Source: Solea solea
Lineage: Eukaryota > Chordata > Actinopteri > Pleuronectiformes > Soleidae
DNA: 64,000 nucleotides
Direction of reading: 5' to 3'
Assembly (NCBI RefSeq): GCF_958295425.1
Contig: NC_081141.1
Span: 25,798,365 to 25,862,364, forward strand
Shown here: positions 1-10,216 of the stretch, one piece after another
How the letters are laid out: each line of letters begins with the position of its first letter
Numbering within the stretch: the first letter of the stretch is position 1
Notes under the pieces: generated by a model
The model's database searches: none
Told to the model about the DNA's origin: nothing
What the model saw: the letters and a program-made list of their open reading frames with translations, nothing else
Position numbers and translations under genes: made by a program

Positions 1-1773
1 ATTCACTTTTGCGTGCAACATTTTTACATCTATTTTACAGCACATACACGTAGAGGCAGGGGCTCATCAAGTAAAATCCAGCTCTAGAACTAAATAACAG
101 CATGAAAAAAATATCTTAACCTTATCTCGACCTCAGGGCTGATGATGTGTATGTTCTTCTCTCCGACCGCCACCAGAGGGCAGTGTGCCACTACTGCACA
201 CTTGGAGGAAGAGAGGGAGCAACCAGGTAGGGTGAGCGTTTCTCAAGGTCAGCATCACGCATCACATGGATTACCACCGGGGGGGAGGTTCCAGGGGTTC
301 TGTGAATGAACAGAGGACGGAGTGGAGGAAGAGTTCACGACAGGACAGCACGTTAGCGGAGAGAGAGGATGAAGGAGATGTCATCATCAAATCCGGCAGA
401 CGATTGTGCTAAAAGTACATTTTCTTTCACTTTGATCCAGGGACTGTGATTCCACCTCTGTAATACACCAGCCTAATTATAATTTGCCTTCTTAATTCCA
501 ATCATATCTGCTCGGTGTATGGACGCCGCTGGCAGTAGCTGGAGTCGAAAACATCACTATTAATACTCCATGACACACACACACACACACACACACATGC
601 AGGTTTGCAGAGCTATTCTTCTAAGGACACTGCTTTAAACCCTAACCTTATTAGAGACCTTATGAACCAGTTCCTCTGAGATGAGGTTGTGCCTCATTAT
701 TATTGGGACCAGGTTTTGGTCTCCGTGAGGACTCGTGGTGGTGATAAGGTCAGTGTTTGTGCCAGAAAACGCTCCCTAAGTGGGAATAAAAACAAGTACA
801 CACACACACACACACACATACAGAGTGCAGAGGCTGCAGTGTTTGCACCATTTGCTCACACATACACACAAAAACCATCTCTGAACTCATCCTGTGTATG
901 AGTTAAGCTAACTCAGCCGCACACACACACACACACGGATAACCACACACGCACACACTGTGGACGCCTGAGCCCCCATTGGTCGGCGTCTCTCCACCCC
1001 ACCGCGGGAGTCTCTGAGGGGTCTGCTGCTGCTGCTGCTGCTGCAGTACTCTACTCCAGGGGCCTGGAAACGCTGGAGTGAGCCTTTTTTTTTTACTTCT
1101 ATTTTTGGGGCTGGATACTGAAGGTCCACAGCCTCCCTCGCTCATTTTCCACTGTTTCCCCCCCCCCCACCACCAACATACTGGTGGTTCCCAGTGTAGG
1201 CTGTGCATGTGCAGCAGTCTCACTCACTTTTCCCTATCTGTGCAGATAGAAACAGCAGCGAGGCCTGAAGCTCACACTGGCAATATGATACCGCCGAGAA
1301 TCCGTGCAATAAGCCAGTGAGGAAGGACGCATAAATCGTTCCTGCACTGCAGGGCCCAGGGGCAGCAACCCCCGGTGCTCGGCCAGCCATGTTTACTCAG
1401 GCCACGGAGCTATGAGAATTTGGAAATGACCTCCTCTGAAGCCAACAACCCCCACGCAAGAAGAAGACATTTGACTTTTCTCCTTCTGTAATGATAAAAA
1501 CGATGGCCAAAAATGCTGTTTATGACACTGAGTCGATCCATAGTTTAAGTAACAAGACAATGAAGGACAATGGATCTTGTCCCAAATCACGTGTGATTTC
1601 AAACTCTCGTGGACATTTCAGCTGTGGAAGAAACCTGTGAAACACAAACATATAAGCAGAATTAGAGTTGACAACAGTCCCGGTGATGTGAATCAGAAGC
1701 AAAAATCGTATACGTTCTCCCGTACGCTGTAAATCTACAGTACATGCCAATAATGTGTAATCATAATGCATCC
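1..1773. other. Non-coding DNA with microsatellites
   Basis: I found no gene here. CA repeats lie at 573-597, 797-818 and 919-935, a CTG run at 1022-1043, and a copy of a GAGGACC-type repeat at about 620-800. The short open frames are low-complexity products of these repeats. Confidence 0.6.
170..185 (+). promoter_or_regulatory. Candidate CTCF motif
   Basis: CCACCAGAGGGCAGTG closely resembles the CTCF core consensus (CCASYAGRKGGCR). It lies in unique-looking DNA about 3.6 kb before the piggyBac-derived gene. Occupancy cannot be judged from sequence. Confidence 0.4.
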
Positions 1774-2570
1774 TTAAAGCTGCAGTGTGTAACTTTCAAA
1801 TGAGTTCACACTGTGCTCTAAAGCCGAGACTCTCTCTGGTACGGTACGGTACGGTTTGGGGTGGTAAAGCCTTTAGTGAGGCTTGCATTTGGCTGAGAAC
1901 AGTAGCTTTACTCGGGTGGGCGTGGTGTAGGCTGTGCCCAAAGGCCGGGTCAGCAAGATGCCGCACCCACAACGACATTGGGTGCAAAGGGCTTGGTGTC
2001 GCCATCTGGAACTCATTCCCCCAAGTTTTCCCCCGTCAACATGTGACAAAACAGCGACTCCAAGCCTGTGTCTACTTACTTATGGCCCATTGAGCTGTCA
2101 CTCCAAAGCTCAGTAGCCTATCAGCAGGCAGATTCCTAAGCCCCGCCCACGGTCAGAATCACAAAAAACAAAAAACCACGGCACAAAGAACAGGTGAGGG
2201 AGTCGCAGGAAACAAAATTCCGACCATTGCAAACAATAAGTGTATCAAACAAATAAAATAGAATATTTTTTACTGATTAAATCCATATTTTATTTGCAAT
2301 TTGTGGATTTTGATTTTGTGGTTAATTTTTGTTCGCTCAATTCATAACGTGTTGCTTGCCTCATGAAAAGTGAGCGTGAGTCAAAATATTGACACAAATC
2401 TAAATCCATACCGGTCGTTCCATTCTTCCTCGCCCCGCCCACTCCTGCACTGCTGCTGTATACACACACAAACGCTCCCTCAGTCGACAGTAATGCTTAC
2501 AAATCATTCTTTGTGTTTAACAACAGAATTAACAAACGTCATCATCAAAGGTTACTTACTGCAGCTTTAA
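1774..2570. mobile_element. Non-autonomous inverted-repeat element, ~800 bp, TTAA-bounded
   Basis: The ends are inverted: TTAAAGCTGCAGT (1774-1786) on the left and ACTGCAGCTTTAA (2558-2570) on the right, followed inside by a shared GTAAC. No transposase is encoded. TTAA at both edges would fit a piggyBac-style target duplication, but TTAA could equally be part of the inverted repeat. A partial end of a similar element sits at about 50556-50590. Confidence 0.55.
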
Positions 2571-3399
2571 AGTTGCACAACAATGACAAAATTGGGGGGA
2601 AAAAAATGTACAAACACAGCCGAGGTTTTGAACGTCTCGTCTCACGTCACATGTAATTAAGACGATTTAGAGCTGGAGGAGAACTGCCAATAATCATTAA
2701 TAGCATGTGTATGTAATAGAGTTTCACACAGTGTCAAAACACTCGCGTTGTGATGCCTATACCAACAAAATAGGAGTATTTCTTCTTCGGGTCATAACCT
2801 ACTGTACATATCATCATTTCTGACTCACACACACACACACAGCCAGGTAAATAATATCTGAACGTTCACAACCTGCACTGGATCAATCACTCACTCCATC
2901 GTCATCATCATCATCATCATCATGGAGAACTCTTCAAACTCAGTTCTGGAGTAAAAAAAAAAAAAAACACACACACACACACAAGAGTATCTGCCCACAT
3001 TCATAAAATGGAGGGAGGTCCCTAATTCCACAATAGCCTATAGGGCTTCAGATTCATGTAGGAACCTGTCAGAGGGAAGAAGCATGTTTATGAATGAACA
3101 AGCTACTTTCTCTGCCCCAGTTCACTGTCTCTCTATATGTGTGTGTGTGTGTGTGTGTAGCAGGGGGGGATGAATAGGGACTCCTGTGTGATGTGGCAAC
3201 AACATCCATCACTGCACTTTAACCACATTGTGTGCATTTTTGTTTGTTTTAGTTTTTACACATTCATAAAAGAGGTGTTAAAAATAATAATAAAGTTAAA
3301 AGAGCAGAGATGTAGGATTATAAGGAAAAAAAATGTTTAAAATGACAGTGTTATAGCTGATGTGGTTTTTTTTTGTTGTGGGGGGGCTTTTTACACAGC
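2571..3399. other. Non-coding DNA before the piggyBac-derived gene
   Basis: No gene was seen. Contents are an ATC run (2900-2922), CA tracts near 2830 and 2970, a GT tract (3139-3158) and A/T-rich DNA. Confidence 0.5.
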
Positions 3400-3778
3400 A
3401 GCAGCGGCCTCAGAAGATGGGTATCCGGCATATTGATAGTGGTGAATGCCAGCGGGCATTTGAACAGCGAGCGGCCATCTGCCAGCCGAGCGAACTAGCA
3501 ACCCCACCAGCTGCAGTCGCAAAACGCCCTACAAAGCAGGACATGCATGCAGCTTCTGACGTCTGCGGCCACACTGCGCTACAAAGACCAGAAAAGCCCA
3601 GGAGCGGAAACAATGAGAATCCAGCTCGGCGACGCCGCATTGGGTCCGCGACCAGCAAGTTTTCGAGAAGAAGCCGCAGTTTAGTGCACGTCGGGTCATT
3701 TCGGATGAGCGATTTCTGCGATTAAACCGGGGGAAATATACACACAAAACTCATGCAGGGGCACTTTAATATCCCGAC
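3400..3778 (+). promoter_or_regulatory. CpG-rich leader / 5' UTR of the piggyBac-derived gene
   Basis: GC content and CpG density rise abruptly near 3400, after AT-rich DNA, and stay high into the coding region, as in a CpG-island promoter. A 121-codon open frame at 3360-3725 is out of frame with the gene and shows no recognisable domain, so I read it as leader. No TATA box is evident, and the transcription start cannot be fixed from sequence alone. Confidence 0.45.
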
Positions 3779-5866
3779 ATGGCGACGGCAAGAAAAGGGA
3801 GAGAGCTTTTTACTATTTTGGAAACTAGCGCGGACGCAGAAAGTGGCACGCCGTGTGACAGCCACGACTCCCCGCTTAATCTGTCCGCCGATCATGTGAA
3901 GTGGTTCGAAATTCCGTACAGAAAGCCAGACTCGGACGAGGAAGGCGACGGAGTGCGGGAGGAAGTGGAGGAAGAGGAGGAGGAGGTGGTGGCGGAGGAG
4001 GACGACGCGGAGAATGGATTCACGAGCTCAGCCGCCGCCGTCGCCGCCGCCGCCGCGGAGGAGACAGCGGACGCGGCCAACTTGATCACAGGAGGCGGCT
4101 GCAACATAATTTTGGTGACTGGTAGCAATGGGATCAAGCACGACGAGGAGGAGTACGCGGAGGACTGTTATTATTCCACCTCCACCAACTGCTCCGACGC
4201 CACCTCACACGATTCGGATATTGATTTCTCTGATGTGGAGGAGGAGGAGGAGGAGCAGCGCAGGAGTCTGTTCAGCCTCGGCGACGACCTGGACGAGGAC
4301 TGCACCGCTCCCGACTTCTGGGGCGAGCCGGACCAGGTGATCTCTATCGAGCCCTTCTGTGCTGTCAGCGGCCCTCAGCACTCGCTGGGGGATGATGCTG
4401 ACACCCGTGACTATTTCCGGATACTCTTTCCAGATTCTCTTTTTGAACACATGGTGGAACAAACAAACAATTACGCCCTCTATCGGCAAAGGAGGAGTGG
4501 GAAGTCAGACCCCCACTGGCACCCCACTGATGTCAGGGAGATGAAAGCTTATGTGGGTCTGAACATCCTCATGGGCATCAACCAGCTCCCTGACACGGGC
4601 ATGTACTGGGCCAGCGACATTTTCATAGGCAATGCAGGTTTTAAAAAGACAATGACGGCCAGACGCTTCGAGAAGCTCACGCAGTATCTGCAGCTGTGCG
4701 ACCGCGAGTCCGAGCCGGTGCGGGGCGAGCGCGGCTACGACGGCCTCTTCAAGATACGGCCTCTCCTCGACGTGGTGGAGAACACCATGTGGGACGCGTA
4801 CGCGCCCAACCGCTGTTTGACCGTAGACCGGTGTGCCGTCGCCACGAATGGACGCTTCTCCTCCACGCAGTACATGCCCTCCAAGCCCCTGAAGAAGGGG
4901 CTGACGGTGTGGATGCTGTGTGACTCGCGCTCAGGCTACTGCCACCGTGCCAAGATCTACGTCGGCAAGGCCGGCGGGGACGAATCGGCGGCCTTCCTGG
5001 GCTACAGGGTCGTGACCTCGCTGGTGCGCGGCCTTGAGGGCCAGTACCACCATCTCTTCATGGACAGCTTCTTCACCTCCGTGCCTCTCCTCCAGAGGCT
5101 GCTGAGGGACGGCCTGTACGCCTGTGGGCCCACACATCCGGGGCGCAAAGGTTACCCGGAGGTCCTCAGGCCGCGTAATGTCGGGAAGCTGTCCCAGGGG
5201 GAGTTCTACCAGTGCCAGCGCGGCAACCTGGTCGCCACCGTGACACGGGACGCCAAGACGGTCAGCTGCCTCTCTACCAATTCCGCTCCGGGGATTGTCG
5301 GTATCAGTCCGGACCGGCGGCAGCAGCACGAGACGGACGGGGAGGGCGAGAGCGACAGCATGGACAGCACCAGTCTGTCCTTCGGCGTTCCCCGACCTCT
5401 GCCCCTGCTGCTGTACCAGGAGAACATGAGGGGAGTGGACCTGTGTGACCAGCTGAGGGAGTGCTACCAGGTGGGCAGGCCGTGTAAGAAGTGGTGGCGC
5501 TACTTCCTGTGGTTCTACGTCAACCTGTGCATCGTCAACGCCTACATCGTCCTGCGGGAGAGCCGCGGGGGCAGCCCGCCCGCGGGCTTCAACGGGAAGC
5601 AGTTCACCCAGCGACACTTCCGCGTGCGCCTGGCACAGCAGCTCATCGGAGACTACCAGGGGGCGCGGGGCATGGAGCGGGCGGCGCGCAAGAGACACGC
5701 CGATTCACCCATAGAGTACGGACACCGCCTGGAGCGCATGTCCGAGCGCTCGCGCCGGTGCAGGAACTGCACCAACAAGGGACTGCGGCACGAGAGCGTG
5801 TTCGGCTGCAAGATATGCAATGTCCACCTATGCAGGGGAGGCTGCTTCTCTGAGTTTCATAAATGA
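3779..5866 (+). CDS. piggyBac transposase-derived protein, single exon, 695 aa
   Basis: An uninterrupted frame encodes a DDE transposase of the piggyBac type. Residues 1-190 are low-complexity: Glu/Asp runs near 60-75 and 152-160 and an Ala run near 85-93. The transposase core starts near residue 210. The three expected acidic residues are present: D350 (LTVDRCAV), D429 (LFMDSFFTS) and D554 (RGVDLCDQ, with D557 nearby). Residues 661-694 form a Cys/His-rich C-terminal finger (C661, C664, H670, C677, C680, H683, C685, C689, H694), as in active piggyBac enzymes. The start ATG has G at -3 and +4. The coding sequence is GC- and CpG-rich, unlike its AT-rich surroundings. I found no CCC-type terminal repeats next to it, so it may be a domesticated gene rather than a mobile copy. 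The architecture recalls the vertebrate PGBD genes, but human PGBD5 has several exons and, as I recall it, lacks this finger. No symbol is assigned. Confidence 0.9.
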   Translation: MATARKGRELFTILETSADAESGTPCDSHDSPLNLSADHVKWFEIPYRKPDSDEEGDGVREEVEEEEEEVVAEEDDAENGFTSSAAAVAAAAAEETADAANLITGGGCNIILVTGSNGIKHDEEEYAEDCYYSTSTNCSDATSHDSDIDFSDVEEEEEEQRRSLFSLGDDLDEDCTAPDFWGEPDQVISIEPFCAVSGPQHSLGDDADTRDYFRILFPDSLFEHMVEQTNNYALYRQRRSGKSDPHWHPTDVREMKAYVGLNILMGINQLPDTGMYWASDIFIGNAGFKKTMTARRFEKLTQYLQLCDRESEPVRGERGYDGLFKIRPLLDVVENTMWDAYAPNRCLTVDRCAVATNGRFSSTQYMPSKPLKKGLTVWMLCDSRSGYCHRAKIYVGKAGGDESAAFLGYRVVTSLVRGLEGQYHHLFMDSFFTSVPLLQRLLRDGLYACGPTHPGRKGYPEVLRPRNVGKLSQGEFYQCQRGNLVATVTRDAKTVSCLSTNSAPGIVGISPDRRQQHETDGEGESDSMDSTSLSFGVPRPLPLLLYQENMRGVDLCDQLRECYQVGRPCKKWWRYFLWFYVNLCIVNAYIVLRESRGGSPPAGFNGKQFTQRHFRVRLAQQLIGDYQGARGMERAARKRHADSPIEYGHRLERMSERSRRCRNCTNKGLRHESVFGCKICNVHLCRGGCFSEFHK

Positions 5867-6300
5867 GACTGAAGTGTTTTTAAACGTGTCCTTTGTGTAA
5901 TCGAGCTATTTGTGTCAAAGGATGTTTTTTTTTAAAAGAATCAGTTTGTAAATCCAAAGGTCACCACTGCAAGTGCTTCACATTATCCATTACACTTTAT
6001 GTAGAGCTAGTTTTAGGATTAGGAGATATTACTGCACGTACCGATAGATGAAAACAAACGGTAGATGATTTCACTATAGAATGTTTGGGCAACATGCTGT
6101 CTGTTAAAAAAAAACAAAAAACTGATGGACCTGCCTCGTGTCACTTTTTATATGTTTAAAATATGTTAAGGATTTTATATTGAGGGGGAAAAAAAGAGGA
6201 AAAATCAACTTTTCTGCACTTAACAATGGCTCAGAAAATGTTTATTATGGGAAGTTTATCACTCTCCTTTTCCAAAATAAAAACTTCACTATAATGACCT
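5867..6300 (+). terminator. 3' UTR and poly(A) signal of the piggyBac-derived gene
   Basis: After the TGA stop the DNA turns AT-rich. A canonical AATAAA hexamer lies at 6276-6281, about 410 bases past the stop, and is the best poly(A) signal in this stretch. A matching 3' end supports the view that this is a transcribed host-type gene. Confidence 0.5.
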
Positions 6301-7230
6301 CCCTTCTTTGAAATGCTTCATAGTAACAATGTTAATGAAGAGCGTTTAAGGGATTTACACTGGTTTGTAATGGGTTCAGCTTTGGTTTGCTCGTGCTTCT
6401 TCTCCCACACACACACACACACAGAAATGTGTGTCTGTCAGGGCCTTGAAAGCGACGCAGCTTGGAGCAATTAGAGAGCAGAAAAAGCCCCTCAGTGCTC
6501 CGCAGCCAGCGGACCCAGTGATGCCATTTCATTCTGCGACCGCAGTACAGACACGGAGCCATCTGTAGGGGCCCCCGTCGCACAGGGGTCCACTCCAAAC
6601 CCTGTAAAAAAGAGAAAAAAAAGCTGCATTTATCTGTGTGGTCACGTTAGGAGGAAATGTAGAACACGATGAGTGACGGGTTGGTCGGAGTATACCTGAG
6701 CTCTGCGCCACAGCATTTCCCTCAAAACAATAACAATAACAAAACGCCAAGTGTGATGACATCAGGCACAACAGTAATGAGTAGCTGTGATCATTAGTGT
6801 CATATGTGCGCAATAAAATGAAGGGGGAAAAAAGGGAAAAGAAACATTGGGAGAAGAGTAGAACTGAAAGTTTCTCACTCTGATGTTTCGTAGTGGCTTT
6901 TCCCCCAAGAATCCATGAGTATTACTCTGGTTTTAAAGAAGGTTATGTTTATTACACTAATCAACAACATATACATATATATATATGGCATTTTAATTAC
7001 ATAAATAAGTCATTTGTTGTGGTTAAACTGTTAAAACAGTGCACTTTATTTTCTATTCACTCACAGACTGGAAAAGCTGAAGGCTTTAATGTAGGCAGAG
7101 AGGCTGCTTCAGCACATCGGACTAGTCCTCTCCTGTGTCTCCTTCTGAAGTCTCTCCACCCTCCCTCCCTCCCTCTCTCCCTCTCTCCCTCTGCTGTGCC
7201 ATCCTACACACACACACCCTCCCTTACACT

Positions 7231-7264
<34 letters not shown>

Positions 7265-7493
7265 CCCCTCAGCCGTTCCCCAGCTGGGAGAGGGTTAGTC
7301 AACTGGACGCCCATCCCGCTGATCTGCAGGAGTCCCATGGGGAGTTACCATGGCAACCGTGGCCGATGAAGACAGGGAGTCGCCAGCAGGCCCGCATGGT
7401 TGTCATGGTGCTGGGTACAGAGGTAGGGGGTGCCAGTGGCCACACCTCCCTACTCCTCCAAAAAACCAGGCTGGCGTGTGTGCGTGTGTGTGC

Positions 7494-7533
<40 letters not shown>

Positions 7534-9075
7534 CCTGTACCCTGTACACAGAGCCAGGCATGTTACCAGGCAGGCTCTGCAACAGCACAGCCAAGACTGT
7601 GGCTGCAGTCAAATCCAACCGCTCCTCTACACGGAGACGTCTTCATGCAGGTGTAGGGTTCAGTAAAAACCAGAGGAGAAACCACGTTTAAGTGTTTCTA
7701 TTCTGATGCTGAGCTCGAATGATACACACATGTATGATGTGTGTGTGTGTGTATATAGTGTGCAAAAATGACATTTAAGTTGCCATGTTGGTCACTCTCT
7801 GCACTTCCAGGTGATTTCAAGGTAAACTTTGAGTCATGTGACGACGAGAACAGCAACTGGGGGATCCCAGCAAATGTATGTAATGTTTTAATGCGAAAAA
7901 ACTGTCCGTGTAGGCTGGGAATTTAAAATTTTCAAATGAAAAGAAGCCATTTAAAGACTTTCTCAGAGGGCAGAGGGCAGCGAGTGTGACCTTTAAATCC
8001 ATTCGGTTGTTGAAATGTTTGGAAAGTGCAAACACAAACCCTCAAAAAATGTTTCCTGGTGGAACCAAGGGACTCCAGGCGGAAATCAGCCTGCAGGCTA
8101 CAACGTGCCATATCTACATTTTAATGTTTATTAACATGCACTGTCCCTTTCCTCAAATAAATAAATAATAAAATGATCATAAATAACCTTGTGTGGCTGT
8201 GTTTTTTTCTCTCAAAAATAAATGAAGATTCATGAGGCAACATTTTAAAATAAGAGGGAATAAACAGGGATACATTGCTTTATATAACACGTTTACTAAA
8301 GACCATATTCATAACAGTGTATCATCAGTTCCCAAGGGTCTTGAAAATTGCCCTAAACAGACATGAGTCATTGAAAGTGCTTGAATTTTGTCTTATTTAG
8401 GTAAATGTCTCCCTTGTGTGTTACGACGCCACTTACAGTTTCAAGTACGACGTACACAGTGGGAACAAACGCCGAGTCATGATTACTAGCAGTTGTTGTT
8501 GTTGTCGTGAGATTCCGGGGCAGAACAATGAGGGAGTGACGTTAAAACAAGAGAGAGCAAATGACGACACGATGCCTGGGAAATTCCAAGATCTTTGTCT
8601 CACCAAAGAAAATGAAAAAAAGACCGACTTTGAACAAGATCCCAAGGACAGTCACTTTGTCCAGATGCTGCAAATCAATAAAAGTGGACGCCATCATGGG
8701 CGCTTACAGGCTGCCCTTCCATCTTAAACTGTTTCAGCTCATTTGGTCCTTGAATTAGAGGGAATTGGCCCTGGAAAGTCTTTGAAAATCCTTGGCTTTA
8801 TGTCAACAAAGGTGTATCAGGGGCAAACTGTAGTCTGAAGTGTTTCTGCTGAAACGTACACACAAAATAATCCAGTTGCTCAGTAAAAATGTTAGGATTT
8901 AAGGTGTTTTAATGCTGAAAGTATGCTAAAATATTACTTTTGAAGGTTAACAATACGCAGATACAACATAACATGTATGCATTTTGCAATTGTAGCTCCT
9001 CGATTGTGAATTTACTAGTTTTTTATGTGGTGGACAAACTATTGCCACATGTGAAGAACTTCATGAACTTCTCTC

Positions 9076-9106
<31 letters not shown>

Positions 9107-9961
9107 CTGCTGATGTATTTGGCAAACACAGGAGCTTGTGATTTTTCAGCCTTTAATCTCCGTGCTGCTTCTGTCCTTCTGTCGTCTCATTCACTGGCGT
9201 CTCTGCTTTCTCTTCAAGGTGTTTCTTCTCGCAACTCGAGTGTCCTTTAACCCTTTTGTCCTCCTGACTCCCCCATGTGAAGTCAGCAGAGCCTCCTGCG
9301 TATCAGAGACTTGGACTTTTCACCGCGCCGCTGTCTCGTCTCAGCATAGAAGCATTTCTATGCCGGACCGAGCGTGTGATGTTCATCTCGCAGGTTTTTG
9401 CTCCTTGTTTGTTCTTGGTGTTTTTCCAGCAGTTGTCTTCCAGTCTTTGTCTTCTTCTCGTTCTTCGGTCGCCCCTCAGGTTTAACTCAGGTGAATTCTC
9501 CAGAGGCTCTCTCAGCGTGAGTATGACCATATAGAATCAAGCTTTGCAGAAAGTCATTCCTCTGTGTCTGCGCACATGCCGCCTTCATGGTGTAATGCAC
9601 ATGTGAATTCAGCAGATTTCGGGGGCCTGGAGCATGGTCATGACACTCTGTCTCGACGTGGAGTCACATGCCAGATTCTCATGCTCATTTGCGGTCTAGG
9701 TATGAGGAAAAATCTGCACAATTAGCCGTGTCCAGAAGAGGCGTGGCCACACACACCACTCCTTTGTCTAAACATGGAAAAGGAGCGTCTGATTTTGTTT
9801 GGCTTGGTGTTGCAAGAAAATCATTCCTCTCTTGGAATGCCATCAGCTCTTTCGCTGTGTTTTCGTGTTTGGCCTCTAAATCTTTGCATTTCCTTCTACT
9901 ACTCATTTCATTGTTGGAAATGAGTAGACTGGGAAGACCAGATAGAGGAGCCCCATGAACG
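6300..9961. other. Non-coding DNA with simple repeats
   Basis: No exon could be supported. CT tracts lie at 7160-7195 and 7229-7265, a mixed GT/GC tract at 7473-7531, a TTC run at 9078-9108 and a decayed repeat at 8330-8800 with paired 'cttgaatt' ends. Open frames at 6893-7369 and 7135-7656 are built from these tracts and show no protein-like composition. Confidence 0.5.
7344..7357. promoter_or_regulatory. Perfect RFX X-box palindrome
   Basis: GTTACCATGGCAAC matches the palindromic RFX consensus GTTRCCATGGYAAC at every position. No promoter or exon is recognised next to it, so it could be a distal element. RFX binding is inferred. Confidence 0.5.
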
Positions 9962-10216
9962 TAAGAGGGCCAGATATCTAGAGCTGGTAGAGGCCTGCAG
10001 AGCCAACGGTTGGAGGGCCCCCGCCGTGAGCCGATCGAGGTGGACTGCAGGGGGTTTCCATGGCAATCTCTGCAAGGCTCGGAGGTTGCCGGAGAGGAAA
10101 GCCACACCAGGAACATCATTGAAGCTTCTAGGTGGTTGTGGATCAGGAGGGGTGGATCAAGCCTGGGTCTGAAGAACCCTGGCTGGGTCGCCAAGGTGAG
10201 GGTGTCTGAGACCTGA
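9962..10216 (+). pseudogene. Decayed non-LTR retrotransposon (LINE) ORF2 tail
   Basis: The plus strand encodes KRARYLELVEACRANGWRAP and then, after a +1 frameshift near 10012, EPIEVDCRGFPWQSL and later ASRWLWIRRG before a stop. This order (ELVE..C...GW, EV.CRGF..QSL, ASRWLW.RR) is the characteristic C-terminal tail of a fish LINE polymerase ORF. Nothing upstream of it is coding. It is a 5'-truncated, frameshifted relic. Confidence 0.7.

Noticed and set aside
4931..5698. 255-codon minus-strand open frame
   Set aside because: It is antisense to the piggyBac-derived gene. GC-rich codons keep that strand open, and the protein shows no domain.
7135..7656. 173-codon plus-strand open frame near the RFX palindrome
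   Set aside because: Most of it is CT and GT microsatellite, with no recognisable domain. A real exon within 7270-7430 is possible but not supported.
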